This document shows, piece by piece, positions 49,037 to 62,016 of a DNA stretch of 64,000 nt. The first letter of the stretch is position 1, and every line of letters starts with the position of its first letter. The stretch comes from Hydractinia symbiolongicarpus (Eukaryota; Cnidaria; Hydrozoa; Anthoathecata; Hydractiniidae), in the NCBI RefSeq assembly GCF_029227915.1, contig NC_079875.1:42119201-42183200 (forward strand), given 5' to 3'. The position numbers and the translations under genes are program-made. A model generated the notes under the pieces. That model did not search any database. It was not told where the DNA came from and saw only the letters and a list, made by a program, of their open reading frames with translations.

Positions 49037-50863
49037 TTCGGGAAATGAGTTTACTCCCTGGGTACTTTATTTGTATACTTTTGACTATACGGGCCGAGTC
49101 CGGGATTTACGGGAAATCGCGGCTTTTCGTTTGCCGACGATTAAACCACTTTCATTATGCGTCTCATTAAAAATGAAAACATTTTTAAAAACTACAAACC
49201 TCATGCGTTTTAGTGGTGAAAAAATAATTTAAAAAATCGTTCGAGAAATGAGTTTACTCCCTGGGTACTTTTTTTGTATACTTTTGACTATACGGGCCAA
49301 GCCCGGGATTTACGGGAAATCGCGGGTTTTCGTTTGCCGGCGATTAAACCTCTTTCATTAGGCGTCTCATCAAAAATGAAAACATTTTTGAAAACTACAA
49401 ATCTCATGCGTTTTAGTGGTGAAAAAATAATTTAAAAAATCGTTCGGTAAATGAGTTTACTTCCTAGGTACTTTCTTTGTATACATTCGACTATACGGGC
49501 CAAGCCCATGATTTACGGGAAATCGCGGGTTTTCGTTTGCCGGCGATTAAACCACTTTCATTAAGCGTCTCATCAAAAATGAAAACATTTCTAAAAACTA
49601 CAAGTCTCATGCGTTTTAGTGCTGAAAAAATAATTTAAAAAATCGTTCGGGAAATGAGTTTACTCCCTGGGTACTTTCTTTGTATACTTTTGACTATATG
49701 GGCCGAGTCCGGGATTTACGGGAAATCGCGGATTTTCGTTTGCAAGCGATTAAACTTCTTTTATTTAGCGTCCCATCAAAAATAAAAGCATTTTTTAAAA
49801 CTACAAGTCTCATGCGTTTTAGTGGTGAAAAAATGATTTAAAAAATTGTTCGGGAAATGAGTTTACTCCCTGGGTACTTTCTTTGTATACTTTTGACTAT
49901 ATGGGCCGAGTCCGGGATTTACGGGAAATCGCGGATTTTCGTTTGCAAGCGATTAAACTTCTTTTATTTAGCGTCCCATCAAAAATAAAAGCATTTTTGA
50001 AAACTACAAGTCTCATGCGTTTTAGTGGTGCAAAAATAATTTAAAAAATCGTTCGGGAAATGAGTTTACTCCCTGGGTACTTTATTTGTATACTTTTGAC
50101 TATACGGGCCGAGTCCGGGATTTACGGGAAATCGCGGCTTTTCGTTTGCCGACGATTAAACCACTTTCATTATGCGTCTCATTAAAAATGAAAACATTTT
50201 TAAAAACTACAAACCTCATGCGTTTTAGTGGTGAAAAAATAATTTAAAAAATCGTTCGAGAAATGAGTTTACTCCCTGGGTACTTTTTTTGTATACTTTT
50301 GACTATACGGGCCAAGCCCGGGATTTACGGGAAATCGCGGGTTTTCGTTTGCCGGCGATTAAACCTCTTTCATTAGGCGTCTCATCAAAAATGAAAACAT
50401 TTTTGAAAACTACAAATCTCATGCGTTTTAGTGGTGAAAAAATAATTTAAAAAATCGTTCGGTAAATGAGTTTACTTCCTAGGTACTTTCTTTGTATACA
50501 TTCGACTATACGGGCCAAGCCCGGGATTTACGGGAAATCGCGGGTTTTCGTTTGCCGGCGATTAAACCACTTTCATTAAGCGTCTCATCAAAAATGAAAA
50601 CATTTCTGAAAACTACAAGTCTCATGCGTTTTAGTGCTGAAAAAATAATTTAAAAAATCGTTCGGGAAATGAGTTTACTCACTGGGTACTTTCTTTGTAT
50701 GCTTTTGACTATATGGGCCGAGTCCGGGATTTACGGGAAATCGCGGATGTTCGTTTGCAAGCGATTAAACTTCTTTTATTTAGCATCCCATCAAAAATGA
50801 AAACATTTTTGAAAACTACAAGTCTCATGCGTTTTAGTGGTGAAAAAATGATTTAAAAAATCG

Positions 50864-51066
50864 TTCGGGAAATGAGTTTACTCCCTGGGTACTTTATTTG
50901 TATACTTTTGACTATACGGGCCGAGTCCGGGATTTACGGGAAATCGCGGGTTTTCGTTTGCCGGCGATTAAACCTCTTTCATTAGGCGTCTCATCAAAAA
51001 TGAAAACATTTTTGAAAACTACAAATCTCATGCGTTTTAGTGGTGAAAAAATAATTTAAAAAATCG
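50864..51066 (+). repeat. Chimeric P/Q monomer, copy 1
   Basis: The start is P (TTTATTTG, GGCCGAGTCCGG) and the rest is Q (CGCGGGTTTTCG, GCCGGCGATTAAACCTC, ATTAGGCG, AAATCTC). The switch lies between about 50929 and 50949, in the same core interval as the Q/S chimera. One monomer is lost, and the tetrad becomes a trimer (609 bp). Confidence 0.87.
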
Positions 51067-51472
51067 TTCGGTAAATGAGTTTACTTCCTAGGTACTTTCT
51101 TTGTATACATTCGACTATACGGGCCAAGCCCATGATTTACGGGAAATCGCGGGTTTTCGTTTGCCGGCGATTAAACCACTTTCATTAAGCGTCTCATCAA
51201 AAATGAAAACATTTCTAAAAACTACAAGTCTCATGCGTTTTAGTGCTGAAAAAATAATTTAAAAAATCGTTCGGGAAATGAGTTTACTCCCTGGGTACTT
51301 TCTTTGTATGCTTTTGACTATATGGGCCGAGTCCGGGATTTACGGGAAATCGCGGATGTTCGTTTGCAAGCGATTAAACTTCTTTTATTTAGCATCCCAT
51401 CAAAAATGAAAACATTTTTGAAAACTACAAGTCTCATGCGTTTTAGTGGTGAAAAAATGATTTAAAAAATCG

Positions 51473-51675
51473 TTCGGGAAATGAGTTTACTCCCTGGGTA
51501 CTTTATTTGTATACTTTTGACTATACGGGCCGAGTCCGGGATTTACGGGAAATCGCGGGTTTTCGTTTGCCGGCGATTAAACCTCTTTCATTAGGCGTCT
51601 CATCAAAAATGAAAACATTTTTGAAAACTACAAATCTCATGCGTTTTAGTGGTGAAAAAATAATTTAAAAAATCG
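51473..51675 (+). repeat. Chimeric P/Q monomer, copy 2
   Basis: Same fusion as 50864-51066, 609 bp downstream, and followed by the same GCCCATGATTT R variant. It is a duplicate of the first fusion, not an independent event. Confidence 0.86.
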
Positions 51676-52081
51676 TTCGGTAAATGAGTTTACTTCCTAG
51701 GTACTTTCTTTGTATACATTCGACTATACGGGCCAAGCCCATGATTTACGGGAAATCGCGGGTTTTCGTTTGCCGGCGATTAAACCACTTTCATTAAGCG
51801 TCTCATCAAAAATGAAAACATTTCTAAAAACTACAAGTCTCATGCGTTTTAGTGCTGAAAAAATAATTTAAAAAATCGTTCGGGAAATGAGTTTACTCCC
51901 TGGGTACTTTCTTTGTATACTTTTGACTATATGGGCCGAGTCCGGGATTTACGGGAAATCGCGGATTTTCGTTTGCAAGCGATTAAACTTCTTTTATTTA
52001 GCGTCCCATCAAAAATAAAAGCATTTTTTAAAACTACAAGTCTCATGCGTTTTAGTGGTGAAAAAATGATTTAAAAAATTG

Positions 52082-54111
52082 TTCGGGAAATGAGTTTACT
52101 CCCTGGGTACTTTCTTTGTATACTTTTGACTATATGGGCCGAGTCCGGGATTTACGGGAAATCGCGGATTTTCGTTTGCAAGCGATTAAACTTCTTTTAT
52201 TTAGCGTCCCATCAAAAATAAAAGCATTTTTGAAAACTACAAGTCTCATGCGTTTTAGTGGTGCAAAAATAATTTAAAAAATCGTTCGGGAAATGAGTTT
52301 ACTCCCTGGGTACTTTATTTGTATACTTTTGACTATACGGGCCGAGTCCGGGATTTACGGGAAATCGCGGCTTTTCGTTTGCCGACGATTAAACCACTTT
52401 CATTATGCGTCTCATTAAAAATGAAAACATTTTTAAAAACTACAAACCTCATGCGTTTTAGTGGTGAAAAAATAATTTAAAAAATCGTTCGAGAAATGAG
52501 TTTACTCCCTGGGTACTTTTTTTGTATACTTTTGACTATACGGGCCAAGCCCGGGATTTACGGGAAATCGCGGGTTTTCGTTTGCCGGCGATTAAACCTC
52601 TTTCATTAGGCGTCTCATCAAAAATGAAAACATTTTTGAAAACTACAAATCTCATGCGTTTTAGTGGTGAAAAAATAATTTAAAAAATCGTTCGGTAAAT
52701 GAGTTTACTTCCTAGGTACTTTCTTTGTATACATTCGACTATACGGGCCAAGCCCGGGATTTACGGGAAATCGCGGGTTTTCGTTTGCCGGCGATTAAAC
52801 CACTTTCATTAAGCGTCTCATCAAAAATGAAAACATTTCTGAAAACTACAAGTCTCATGCGTTTTAGTGCTGAAAAAATAATTTAAAAAATCGTTCGGGA
52901 AATGAGTTTACTCACTGGGTACTTTCTTTGTATGCTTTTGACTATATGGGCCGAGTCCGGGATTTACGGGAAATCGCGGATGTTCGTTTGCAAGCGATTA
53001 AACTTCTTTTATTTAGCATCCCATCAAAAATGAAAACATTTTTGAAAACTACAAGTCTCATGCGTTTTAGTGGTGAAAAAATGATTTAAAAAATCGTTCG
53101 GGAAATGAGTTTACTCCCTGGGTACTTTATTTGTATACTTTTGACTATACGGGCCGAGTCCGGGATTTACGGGAAATCGCGGCTTTTCGTTTGCCGACGA
53201 TTAAACCACTTTCATTATGCGTCTCATTAAAAATGAAAACATTTTTAAAAACTACAAACCTCATGCGTTTTAGTGGTGAAAAAATAATTTAAAAAATCGT
53301 TCGAGAAATGAGTTTACTCCCTGGGTACTTTTTTTGTATACTTTTGACTATACGGGCCAAGCCCGGGATTTACGGGAAATCACGGGTTTTCGTTTGCCGG
53401 CGATTAAACCTCTTTCATTAGGCGTCTCATCAAAAATGAAAACATTTTTGAAAACTACAAATCTCATGCGTTTTAGTGGTGAAAAAATAATTTAAAAAAT
53501 CGTTCGGTAAATGAGTTTACTTCCTAGGTACTTTCTTTGTATACATTCGACTATACGGGCCAAGCCCGGGATTTACGGGAAATCGCGGGTTTTCGTTTGC
53601 CGGCGATTAAACCACTTTCATTAAGCGTCTCATCAAAAATGAAAACATTTCTGAAAACTACAAGTCTCATGCGTTTTAGTGCTGAAAAAATAATTTAAAA
53701 AATCGTTCGGGAAATGAGTTTACTCCCTGGGTACTTTCTTTGTATACTTTTGACTATATGGGCCGAGTCCGGGATTTACGGGAAATCGCGGATTTTCGTT
53801 TGCAAGCGATTAAACTTCTTTTATTTAGCGTCCCATCAAAAATAAAAGCATTTTTTAAAACTGCAAGTCTCATGCGTTTTAGTGGTGAAAAAATGATTTA
53901 AAAAATTGTTCGGGAAATGAGTTTACTCCCTGGGTACTTTCTTTGTATACTTTTGACTATATGGGCCGAGTCCGGGATTTACGGGAAATCGCGGATTTTC
54001 GTTTGCAAGCGATTAAACTTCTTTTATTTAGCGTCCCATCAAAAATAAAAGCATTTTTGAAAACTACAAGTCTCATGCGTTTTAGTGGTGCAAAAATAAT
54101 TTAAAAAATCG
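52082..54111 (+). repeat. 10-monomer block duplicated at +6292 bp, copy 2
   Basis: Second copy of 45790-47819. One visible difference is GCGTTATAGTGG near 46374, which is GCGTTTTAGTGG here. The 6292-bp distance equals 31 monomers, so the spacing stays in register. Confidence 0.86.
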
Positions 54112-57100
54112 TTCGGGAAATGAGTTTACTCCCGGGGTACTTTTTTGTATACTTTTGACTATACGGGCCGAGTCCGGGATTTAAGGGAAATCGCAGGTTT
54201 TCGTTTGCCAGCGATTAAACTTCTTTTATTCAGCGTCCCATCAAAAATGAAAACATTTTTGAAAACTACAAGTCTCATGCGTTTTAGTGGTGAAAAAATG
54301 ATTTAAAAAATCGTTCGGGAAATGAGTTTACTCCCTGGGTACTTTTTTGTATACTTTTGACTATACGGGCCGAGTCCGGGATTTAAGGGAAATCGCGGGT
54401 TTTCGTTTGCCAGCGATTAAACTTCTTTTATTCAGCGTCCCATCAAAAATGAAAACATTTTTAAAAACTACAAACCTCATGCGTTTTAGTGGTGAAAAAA
54501 TAATTTAAAAAATCGTTCGAGAAATGAGTTTACTCCCTGGGTACTTTTTTTGTATATTTGGACTATACGGGCCAAGCCCGGGATTTACGGGAAATCGCGG
54601 CTTTTTGTTTGCCGGCGATTGAACCTCTTTCATTAGGCGTCTTATCAAAAATGAAAACATTTTTGAAAACTACAAATCTCATGCGTTTCAGTGGTGAAAA
54701 AATAATTTAAAAAATCGTTCGGTAAATGAGTTTACTTCCTAGGTACTTTCTTTGTATACATTCGACTATACGGACAAGCCCGGGATTTACGGGAAATCGC
54801 GGGTTTTCGTTTGCAAGCGATTAAACTTCTTTTATTTAGCGTCCCATCAAAAATAAAAACATTTTTGAAAACTACAAGTCTCATGCGTTTTAGTGGTGCA
54901 AAAATAATTTAAAAAATCGTTGGGGAAATGAGTTTACTCCCTGGGTACTTTTTTGTATACTTTTGACTATACGGGCCGAGTCCGGGATTTAAGGGAAATC
55001 GCAGGTTTTCGTTTGCCAGCGATTAAACTTCTTTTATTCAGCGTCCCATCAAAAATGAAAACATTTTTGAAAACTACAAGTCTCATGCGTTTTAGTGGTG
55101 AAAAAATGATTTAAAAAATCGTTCGGGAAATGAGTTTACACCCTGGGTACTTTTTTTGTATACTTTTGACTATACGGGCCGAGTCCGGGATTTAAGGGAA
55201 ATCGCGGGTTTTCGTTTGCCAGCGATTAAACTTCTTTTATTCAGCGTCCCATCAAAAATGAAAACATTTTTAAAAACTACAAACCTCATGCGTTTTAGTG
55301 GTGAAAAAATAATTTAAGAAATCGTTCGAGAAATGAGTTTACTCCCTGGGTACTTTTTTTGTATACTTTTGACTATACGGGCCAAGCCCGGGATTTACGG
55401 GAAATCGCGGGTTTTCGTTTGCCGGCGATTAAACCTCTTTCATTAGGCGTCTCATCAAAAATGAAAACATTTTTGAAAACTACAAATCTCATGCGTTTTA
55501 GTGGTGAAAAAATAATTTAAAAAATCGTTCGGTAAATGAGTTTACTTCCTAGGTACTTTCTTTGTATACATTCGACTATACGGGACAAGCCCGGGATTTA
55601 CGGGAAATCGCGGGTTTTCGTTTGCAAGCGATTAAACTTCTTTTATTTAGCGTCCCATCAAAAATAAAAACATTTTTGAAAACTACAAGTCTCATGCGTT
55701 TTAGTGGTGCAAAAATAATTTAAAAAATCGTTCGGGAAATGAGTTTACTCCCTGGGTACTTTCTTTGTATACTTTTGACTATACCGGCCGAGTCCGGGAT
55801 TTAAGGGAAATCCAAGGTTTTCGTTTGCCAGCGATTAAACTTCTTTTATTCAGCGTCCCATCAAAAATGAAAACATTTTTGAAAACTACAAACCTCATGC
55901 GTTTTAGTGGTGAAAAAATGATTTAAAAAATCGTTCGGGAAATGAGTTTACTCCCTGGGTACTTTCTTTGTATACTTTTGACTATACGGGCCGAGTCCGG
56001 AATTTAAGGGAAATCGCGGGTTTTCGTTTGCCAGCGATTAAACTTCTTTTATTTAGCGTCCCATCAAAAATGAAAACATTTTTGAAAACTAAAAGTCTCA
56101 TGCGTTTTAGTGGTGAAAAAATAATTTAAAAAATCGTTCTGGAAATGAGTTTACTCACAGGGTACTTTCTTTGTATACATTCGACTATACGGGCCAAGCC
56201 CGGGATTTACGGGAAATCGCAGGTTTTCGTTTGCCGGCGATTAAACCTCTTTCATTAAGCGTCTCATCAAAAATGAAAACATTTTTGGAAACTACATGTC
56301 TCATGCGTTTTAGTGGTGAAAAAATAATTTAAAAAATCGTTCGGGAAATGAGTTTACTCCCTGGGTACTTTCTTTGTATATTTTTGACTATACGGGCCGA
56401 GTCCGGGATTTACGGGAAATCGCGAATTTTCTTTTGCCGGCGATTAAACCTCTTTCATTAAGCGTCTCATGAAAAATGAAAACATTTTTGAAAACTACAA
56501 GTCTCATGCGTTTTAGTGGTGAAAAAATAATTTAAAAAATCGTTCGGGAAATGAGTTTACTCCCTGGGTACTTTCTTTGTATACTTTTGACTATACGGGC
56601 CGAGTCCGGGATTTACGGGAAATCGCAGCTTTTCGTTTGCCAGCGATTAAACTTCTTTTATTTAGCGTCCCATCAAAAATAAAAACATTTTTGAAAACTA
56701 CAAGTCTCATGCGTTTTAGTGGTGAAAAAATAATTTAAAAAATCGTTCGGGAAATGAGTTTACTCCCTGGGTACTTTTTTGTATACTTTTGACTATACGG
56801 GCCAAGCCCGGGATTTACGGGAAATCGCGGGTTTTCGTTTGCCGGCGATTAAACCACTTTCATTAGGCGTCTCATCAAAAATGAAAACATTTTTGAAAAC
56901 TACAAATCTCATGCGTTTTAGTGGTGAAAAAATAATTTAAAAAATCGTTCGGTAAATGAGTTTACTCCCTGGGTACTTTCTTTGTATACTTTTGACTATA
57001 CGGGCCGAGTCCGGGATTTACGGAAAATCGCGGGTTTTCGTTTGCGAGCGATTAAACTTCTTTTATTTAGCGCCCCATCAAAAATAAAAACATTTTTGAA

Positions 57101-59381
57101 AACTACAAGTCTCATGCGTTTTAGTGGTGCAAAAATAATTTAAAAAATCGTTCGGGAAATGAGTTTACTCCCTGGGTACTTTTTTTGTATACTTTTGACT
57201 ATACGGGCCGAGTCCGGGATTTAAGGGAAATCGCGGGTTTTCGTTTGCCAGCGATTAAACTTCTTTTATTCAGCGTCCCATCAAAAATGAAAACATTTTT
57301 AAAAACTAAAAACCTCATGCGTTTTAGTGGTGAAAAAATAATTTAAAAAATCGTTCGAGAAATGAGTTTACTCCCTGGGTACTTTTTTTGTATACTTTTG
57401 ACTATACGGGCCAAGCCCGGGATTTACGGGAAATCGCGGGTTTTCGTTTGCCGGCGATTAAACCTCTTTCATTAGGCGTCTCATCAAAAATGAAAACATT
57501 TTTGAAAACTACAAATCTCTTGCGTTTTAGTGGTGAAAAAATAATTTAAAAAATCGTTCGGTAAATGAGTTTACTTCCTAGGTACTTTCTTTGTATACAT
57601 TCAACTATACGGGACAAGCCCGGGATTTACGGGAAATCGCGGGTTTTCGTTTGCAAGCGATTAAACTTCTTTTATTTAGCGTCCCATCAAAAATAAAAAC
57701 ATTTTTGAAAACTACAAGTCTCAAGCGTTTTAGTAGTGCAAAAATAATTTAAAAAATCGTTCGGGAAATGAGTTTACTCCCTGGGTACTTTTTTGTATAC
57801 TTTTGACTATACGGCCGAGTCCGGGATTTAAGGGAAATCGCAGGTTTTCGTTTGCCAGCGATTAAACTTCTTTTATTCAGCGTCCCATCAAAAATGAAAA
57901 CATTTTTGAAAACTACAAACCTCATGCGTTTTAGTGGTGAAAAAATAATTTAAAAAATCGTTCGGTAAATGAGTTTACTTCCTAGGTACTTTCTTTGTAT
58001 ACATTCGACTATACGGGACAAGACCGGGATTTACGGGAAATCGCGGGTTTTCGTTTGCAAGCGATTAAACTTCTTTTATTTAGCGTCCCATCAAAAATAA
58101 AAACATTTTTGAAAACTATAAGTCTCATGCGTTTTAGTGGTGCAAAAATAATTTAAAAAATCGTTCGGGAAATGAGTTTACTCCCTGGGTACTTTCTTTG
58201 TATACTTTTGACTATACCGGCCGAGTCCGGGATTTAAGGGAAATCGCAGGTTTTCGTTTGCCAGCGATTAAACTTCTTTTATTCAGCGTCCCATCAAAAA
58301 TGAAAACATTTTTGAAAACTACAAACCTCATGCGTTTTAGTGGTGAAAAAATGATTTAAAAAATCGTTCGGGAAATGAGTTTACTCCCTGGGTACTTTCT
58401 TTGTATACTTTTGACTATACGGGCCGAGTCCGGGATTTAAGGGAAATCGCGGGTTTTCGTTTGCCAGCGATTAAACTTCTTTTATTTAGCGTCCCATCAA
58501 AAATGAAAACATTTTTAAAAACTACAAACCTCATGCGTTTTAGTGGTGAAAAAATAATTTAAAAAATCGTTCGAGAAATGAGTTTACTCCCTGGGTACTT
58601 TTTTTGTATACTTTTGACTATACGGGCCAAGCCCGGGATTTACGGGAAATCGCGGGTTTTCGTTTGCCGGCGATTAAACCTCTTTCATTAGGCGACTCAT
58701 AAAAAATGAAAACATTTTTGAAAACTACAAATCTCATGCGTTTTAGTGGTGAAAAAATAATTTAAAAAATCGTTCGGTAAATGAGTTTACTTCCTAGGTA
58801 CTTTCTTTGTATACATTCGACTATACGGGACAAGCCCGGGATTTACGGGAAATCGCGGGTTTTCGTTTGCCGGCGATTAAACTTCTTTTATTCAGCGTCT
58901 CATCAAAAATGAAAACATTTTTGAAAACTAAAAGTCTCATGCGTTTTAGTGGTGAAAAAATAATTTAAAAAATCGTTCTGGAAATGAGTTTACTCACAGG
59001 GTACTTTCTTTGTATACATTCGACTATACGGGCCAAGCCCGGGATTTACGGGAAATCGCGGATTTTCGTTTGCCGGCGATTAAACCTCTTTCATTAAGCG
59101 TCTCATCAAAAATGAAAACATTTTTGGAAACTACAAGTCTCATGCGTTTTAGTGGTGAAAAAATAATTTAAAAAATCATTCGGGAAATGAGTTTACTCCC
59201 TGGGTACTTTCTTTGTATATTTTTGACTATACGGGCCGAGTCCGGGATTTACGGGAAATCGCGAATTTTCTTTTGCCGGCGATTAAACCTCTTTCATTAA
59301 GCGTCTCATGAAAAATGAAAACATTTTTGAAAACTACAAGTCTCATGCGTTTTAGTGGTGAAAAAATAATTTAAAAAATCG

Positions 59382-59584
59382 TTCGGGAAATGAGTTTACT
59401 CCCTGGGTACTTTCTTTGTATACTTTTGACTATACGGGCCGAGTCCGGGATTTACGGGAAATCGCAGCTTTTCGTTTGCCAGCGATTAAACTTCTTTTAT
59501 TTAGCGTCCCATCAAAAATAAAACCATTTTTGAAAACTACAAGTCTCATGCGTTTTAGTGGTGAAAAAATAATTTAAAAAATCG
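59382..59584 (+). repeat. Exact single-monomer duplication, copy 1
   Basis: This 203-bp monomer (CGCAGCTTTTCG, AATAAAACCATTTTTG) is followed by an apparently identical copy at 59585-59787. No difference was seen on direct reading. The equivalent segment 56.5 kb has only one monomer at this place, so this is a recent +1 slippage event. Confidence 0.88.
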
Positions 59585-59787
59585 TTCGGGAAATGAGTTT
59601 ACTCCCTGGGTACTTTCTTTGTATACTTTTGACTATACGGGCCGAGTCCGGGATTTACGGGAAATCGCAGCTTTTCGTTTGCCAGCGATTAAACTTCTTT
59701 TATTTAGCGTCCCATCAAAAATAAAACCATTTTTGAAAACTACAAGTCTCATGCGTTTTAGTGGTGAAAAAATAATTTAAAAAATCG
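59585..59787 (+). repeat. Exact single-monomer duplication, copy 2
   Basis: Apparently identical to 59382-59584. It accounts for the change from a ~2841-bp to a ~3043-bp offset between repeated segments inside region H. A related copy with AAAACCATTTTTG occurs once more near 62968. Confidence 0.88.
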
Positions 59788-61408
59788 TTCGGGAAATGAG
59801 TTTACTCCCTGGGTACTTTTTTGTATACTTTTGACTATACGGGCCAAGCCCGGGATTTACGGGAAATCGCGGGTTTTCGTTTGCCGGCGATTAAACCTCT
59901 TTCATTAGGCGTCTCATCAAAAATGAAAACATTTTTGAAAACTACAAATCTCATGCGTTTTAGTGGTGAAAAAATAATTTAAAAAATCGTTCGGTAAATG
60001 AGTTTACTCCCTGGGTACTTCCTTTGTATACTTTTGACTATACGGGCCGAGTCCGGGATTTACGGAAAATCGCGGGTTTTCGTTTGCGAGCGATTAAACT
60101 TCTTTTATTTAGCGCCCCATCAAAAATAAAAACATTTTTGAAAACTACAAGTCTCATGCGTTTTAGTGGTGCAAAAATAAATTAAAAAATCGTTCGGGAA
60201 ATGAGTTTACTCCCTGGGTACTTTTTTTGTATACTTTTGACTATACGGGCCGAGTCCGGGATTTAAGGGAAATCGCGGGTTTTCGTTTGCCAGCGATTAA
60301 ACTTCTTTTATTCAGCGTCCCATCAAAAATGAAAACATTTTTAAAAACTAAAAACCTCATGCGTTTTAGTGGTGAAAAAATAATTTAAAAAATCGTTCGA
60401 GAAATGAGTTTACTCCCTGGGTACTTTTTTTGTATACTTTTGACTATACGGGCCAAGCCCGGGATTTACGGGAAATCGCGGGTTTTCGTTTGCCGGCGAT
60501 TAAACCTCTTTCATTAGGCGTCTCATCAAAAATGAAAACATTTTTGAAAACTACAAATCTCATGCGTTTTAGTGGTGAAAAAATAATTTAAAAAATCGTT
60601 CGGTAAATGAGTTTACTTCCTAGGTACTTTCTTTGTATACATTCAACTATACGGGACAAGCCCGGGATTTACGGGAAATCGCGGGTTTTCGTTTGCAAGC
60701 GATTAAACTTCTTTTATTTAGCGTCCCATCAAAAATAAAAACATTTTTGAAAACTACAAGTCTCAAGCGTTTTAGTGGTGCAAAAATAATTTAAAAAATC
60801 GTTCGGGAAATGAGTTTACTCCCTGGGTACTTTTTTGTATACTTTTAACTATACGGCCGAGTCCGGGATTTAAGGGAAATCGCAGGTTTTCGTTTGCCAG
60901 CGATTAAACTTCTTTTATTCAGCGTCCCATCAAAAATGAAAACATTTTTGAAAACTACAAACCTCATGCGTTTTAGTGGTGAAAAAATGATTTAAAAAAT
61001 CGTTCGGGAAATGAGTTTACTCCCTGGGTACTTTCTTTGTATACTTTTGACTATACAGGCCGAGTCCGGGATTTAAGGGAAATCGCGGGTTTTCGTTTGC
61101 CAGCGATTAAACTTCTTTTATTTAGCGTCCCATCAAAAATGAAAACATTTTTAAAAACTACAAACCTCATGCGTTTTAGTGGTGAAAAAATAATTTAAAA
61201 AATCGTTCGGGAAATGAGTTTACTCCCTGGGTACTTTCTTTGTATATTTTTGACTATACGGGCCGAGTCCGGGATTTACGGGAAATCGCGAATTTTCTTT
61301 TGCCGGCGATTAAACCTCTTTCATTAAGCGTCTCATGAAAAATGAAAACATTTTTGAAAACTACAAGTCTCATGCGTTTTAGTGGTGAAAAAATAATTTA
61401 AAAAATCG

Positions 61409-62016
61409 TTCGGGAAATGAGTTTACTCCCTGGGTACTTTCTTTGTATACATTCGACTATACGGGACAAGCCCGGGATTTACGGGAAATCGCGGGTTTTC
61501 GTTTGCCGGCGATTAAACTTCTTTTATTCAGCGTCTCATCAAAAATGAAAACATTTTTGAAAACTAAAAGTCTCATGCGTTTTAGTGGTGAAAAAATAAT
61601 TTAAAAAATCGTTCGGTAAATGAGTTTACTTCCTAGGTACTTTCTTTGTATACATTCGACTATACGGGACAAGCCCGGGTTTACGGGAAATCGCGGGTTT
61701 TCGTTTGCCGGCGATTAAACTTCTTTTATTCAGCGTCTCATCAAAAATGAAAACATTTTTGAAAACTAAAAGTCTCATGCGTTTTAGTGGTGAAAAAATA
61801 ATTTAAAAAATCGTTCTGGAAATGAGTTTACTCACAGGGTACTTTCTTTGCATACATTCGACTATACGGGCCAAGCCCGGGATTTACGGGAAATCGCGGA
61901 TTTTCGTTTGCCGGCGATTAAACCTCTTTCATTAAGCGTCTCATCAAAAATGAAAACATTTTTGGAAACTACAAGTCTCATGCGTTTTAGTGGTGAAAAA
62001 ATAATTTAAAAAATCG
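61409..62016 (+). repeat. 3-monomer (608-bp) duplication, copy 1
   Basis: The first monomer fuses a TTCGGG/CCCTGGG start to an ACATTCG/GGGACAAG body. The second carries a one-base deletion in the core (AAGCCCGGGTTTACGGG at about 61673). The third is TTCTGG/CACAGG with GCATACATTCG in place of GTATAC (about 61850). Confidence 0.85.

Larger units (their letters stand above)
43760..54111 (+). repeat. Region G: expanded P-Q-R-S tetrad higher-order repeat
   Basis: P monomers start at 43760, 44369 (chimeric), 45181, 45993, 46805, 48631, 49037, 50052, 50864 (chimeric), 51473 (chimeric), 52285 and 53097. Intervals are 609, 812, 812, 812, 1826, 406, 1015, 812, 609, 812 and 812 bp. The basic unit is four monomers (812 bp); the other intervals are gains or losses of whole monomers. 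The interval of 406 bp is explained by a Q/S chimera, and those of 609 bp by P/Q or S/P chimeras. The equivalent place in the first half of the window (A2) is only ~2.8 kb. Confidence 0.9.
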
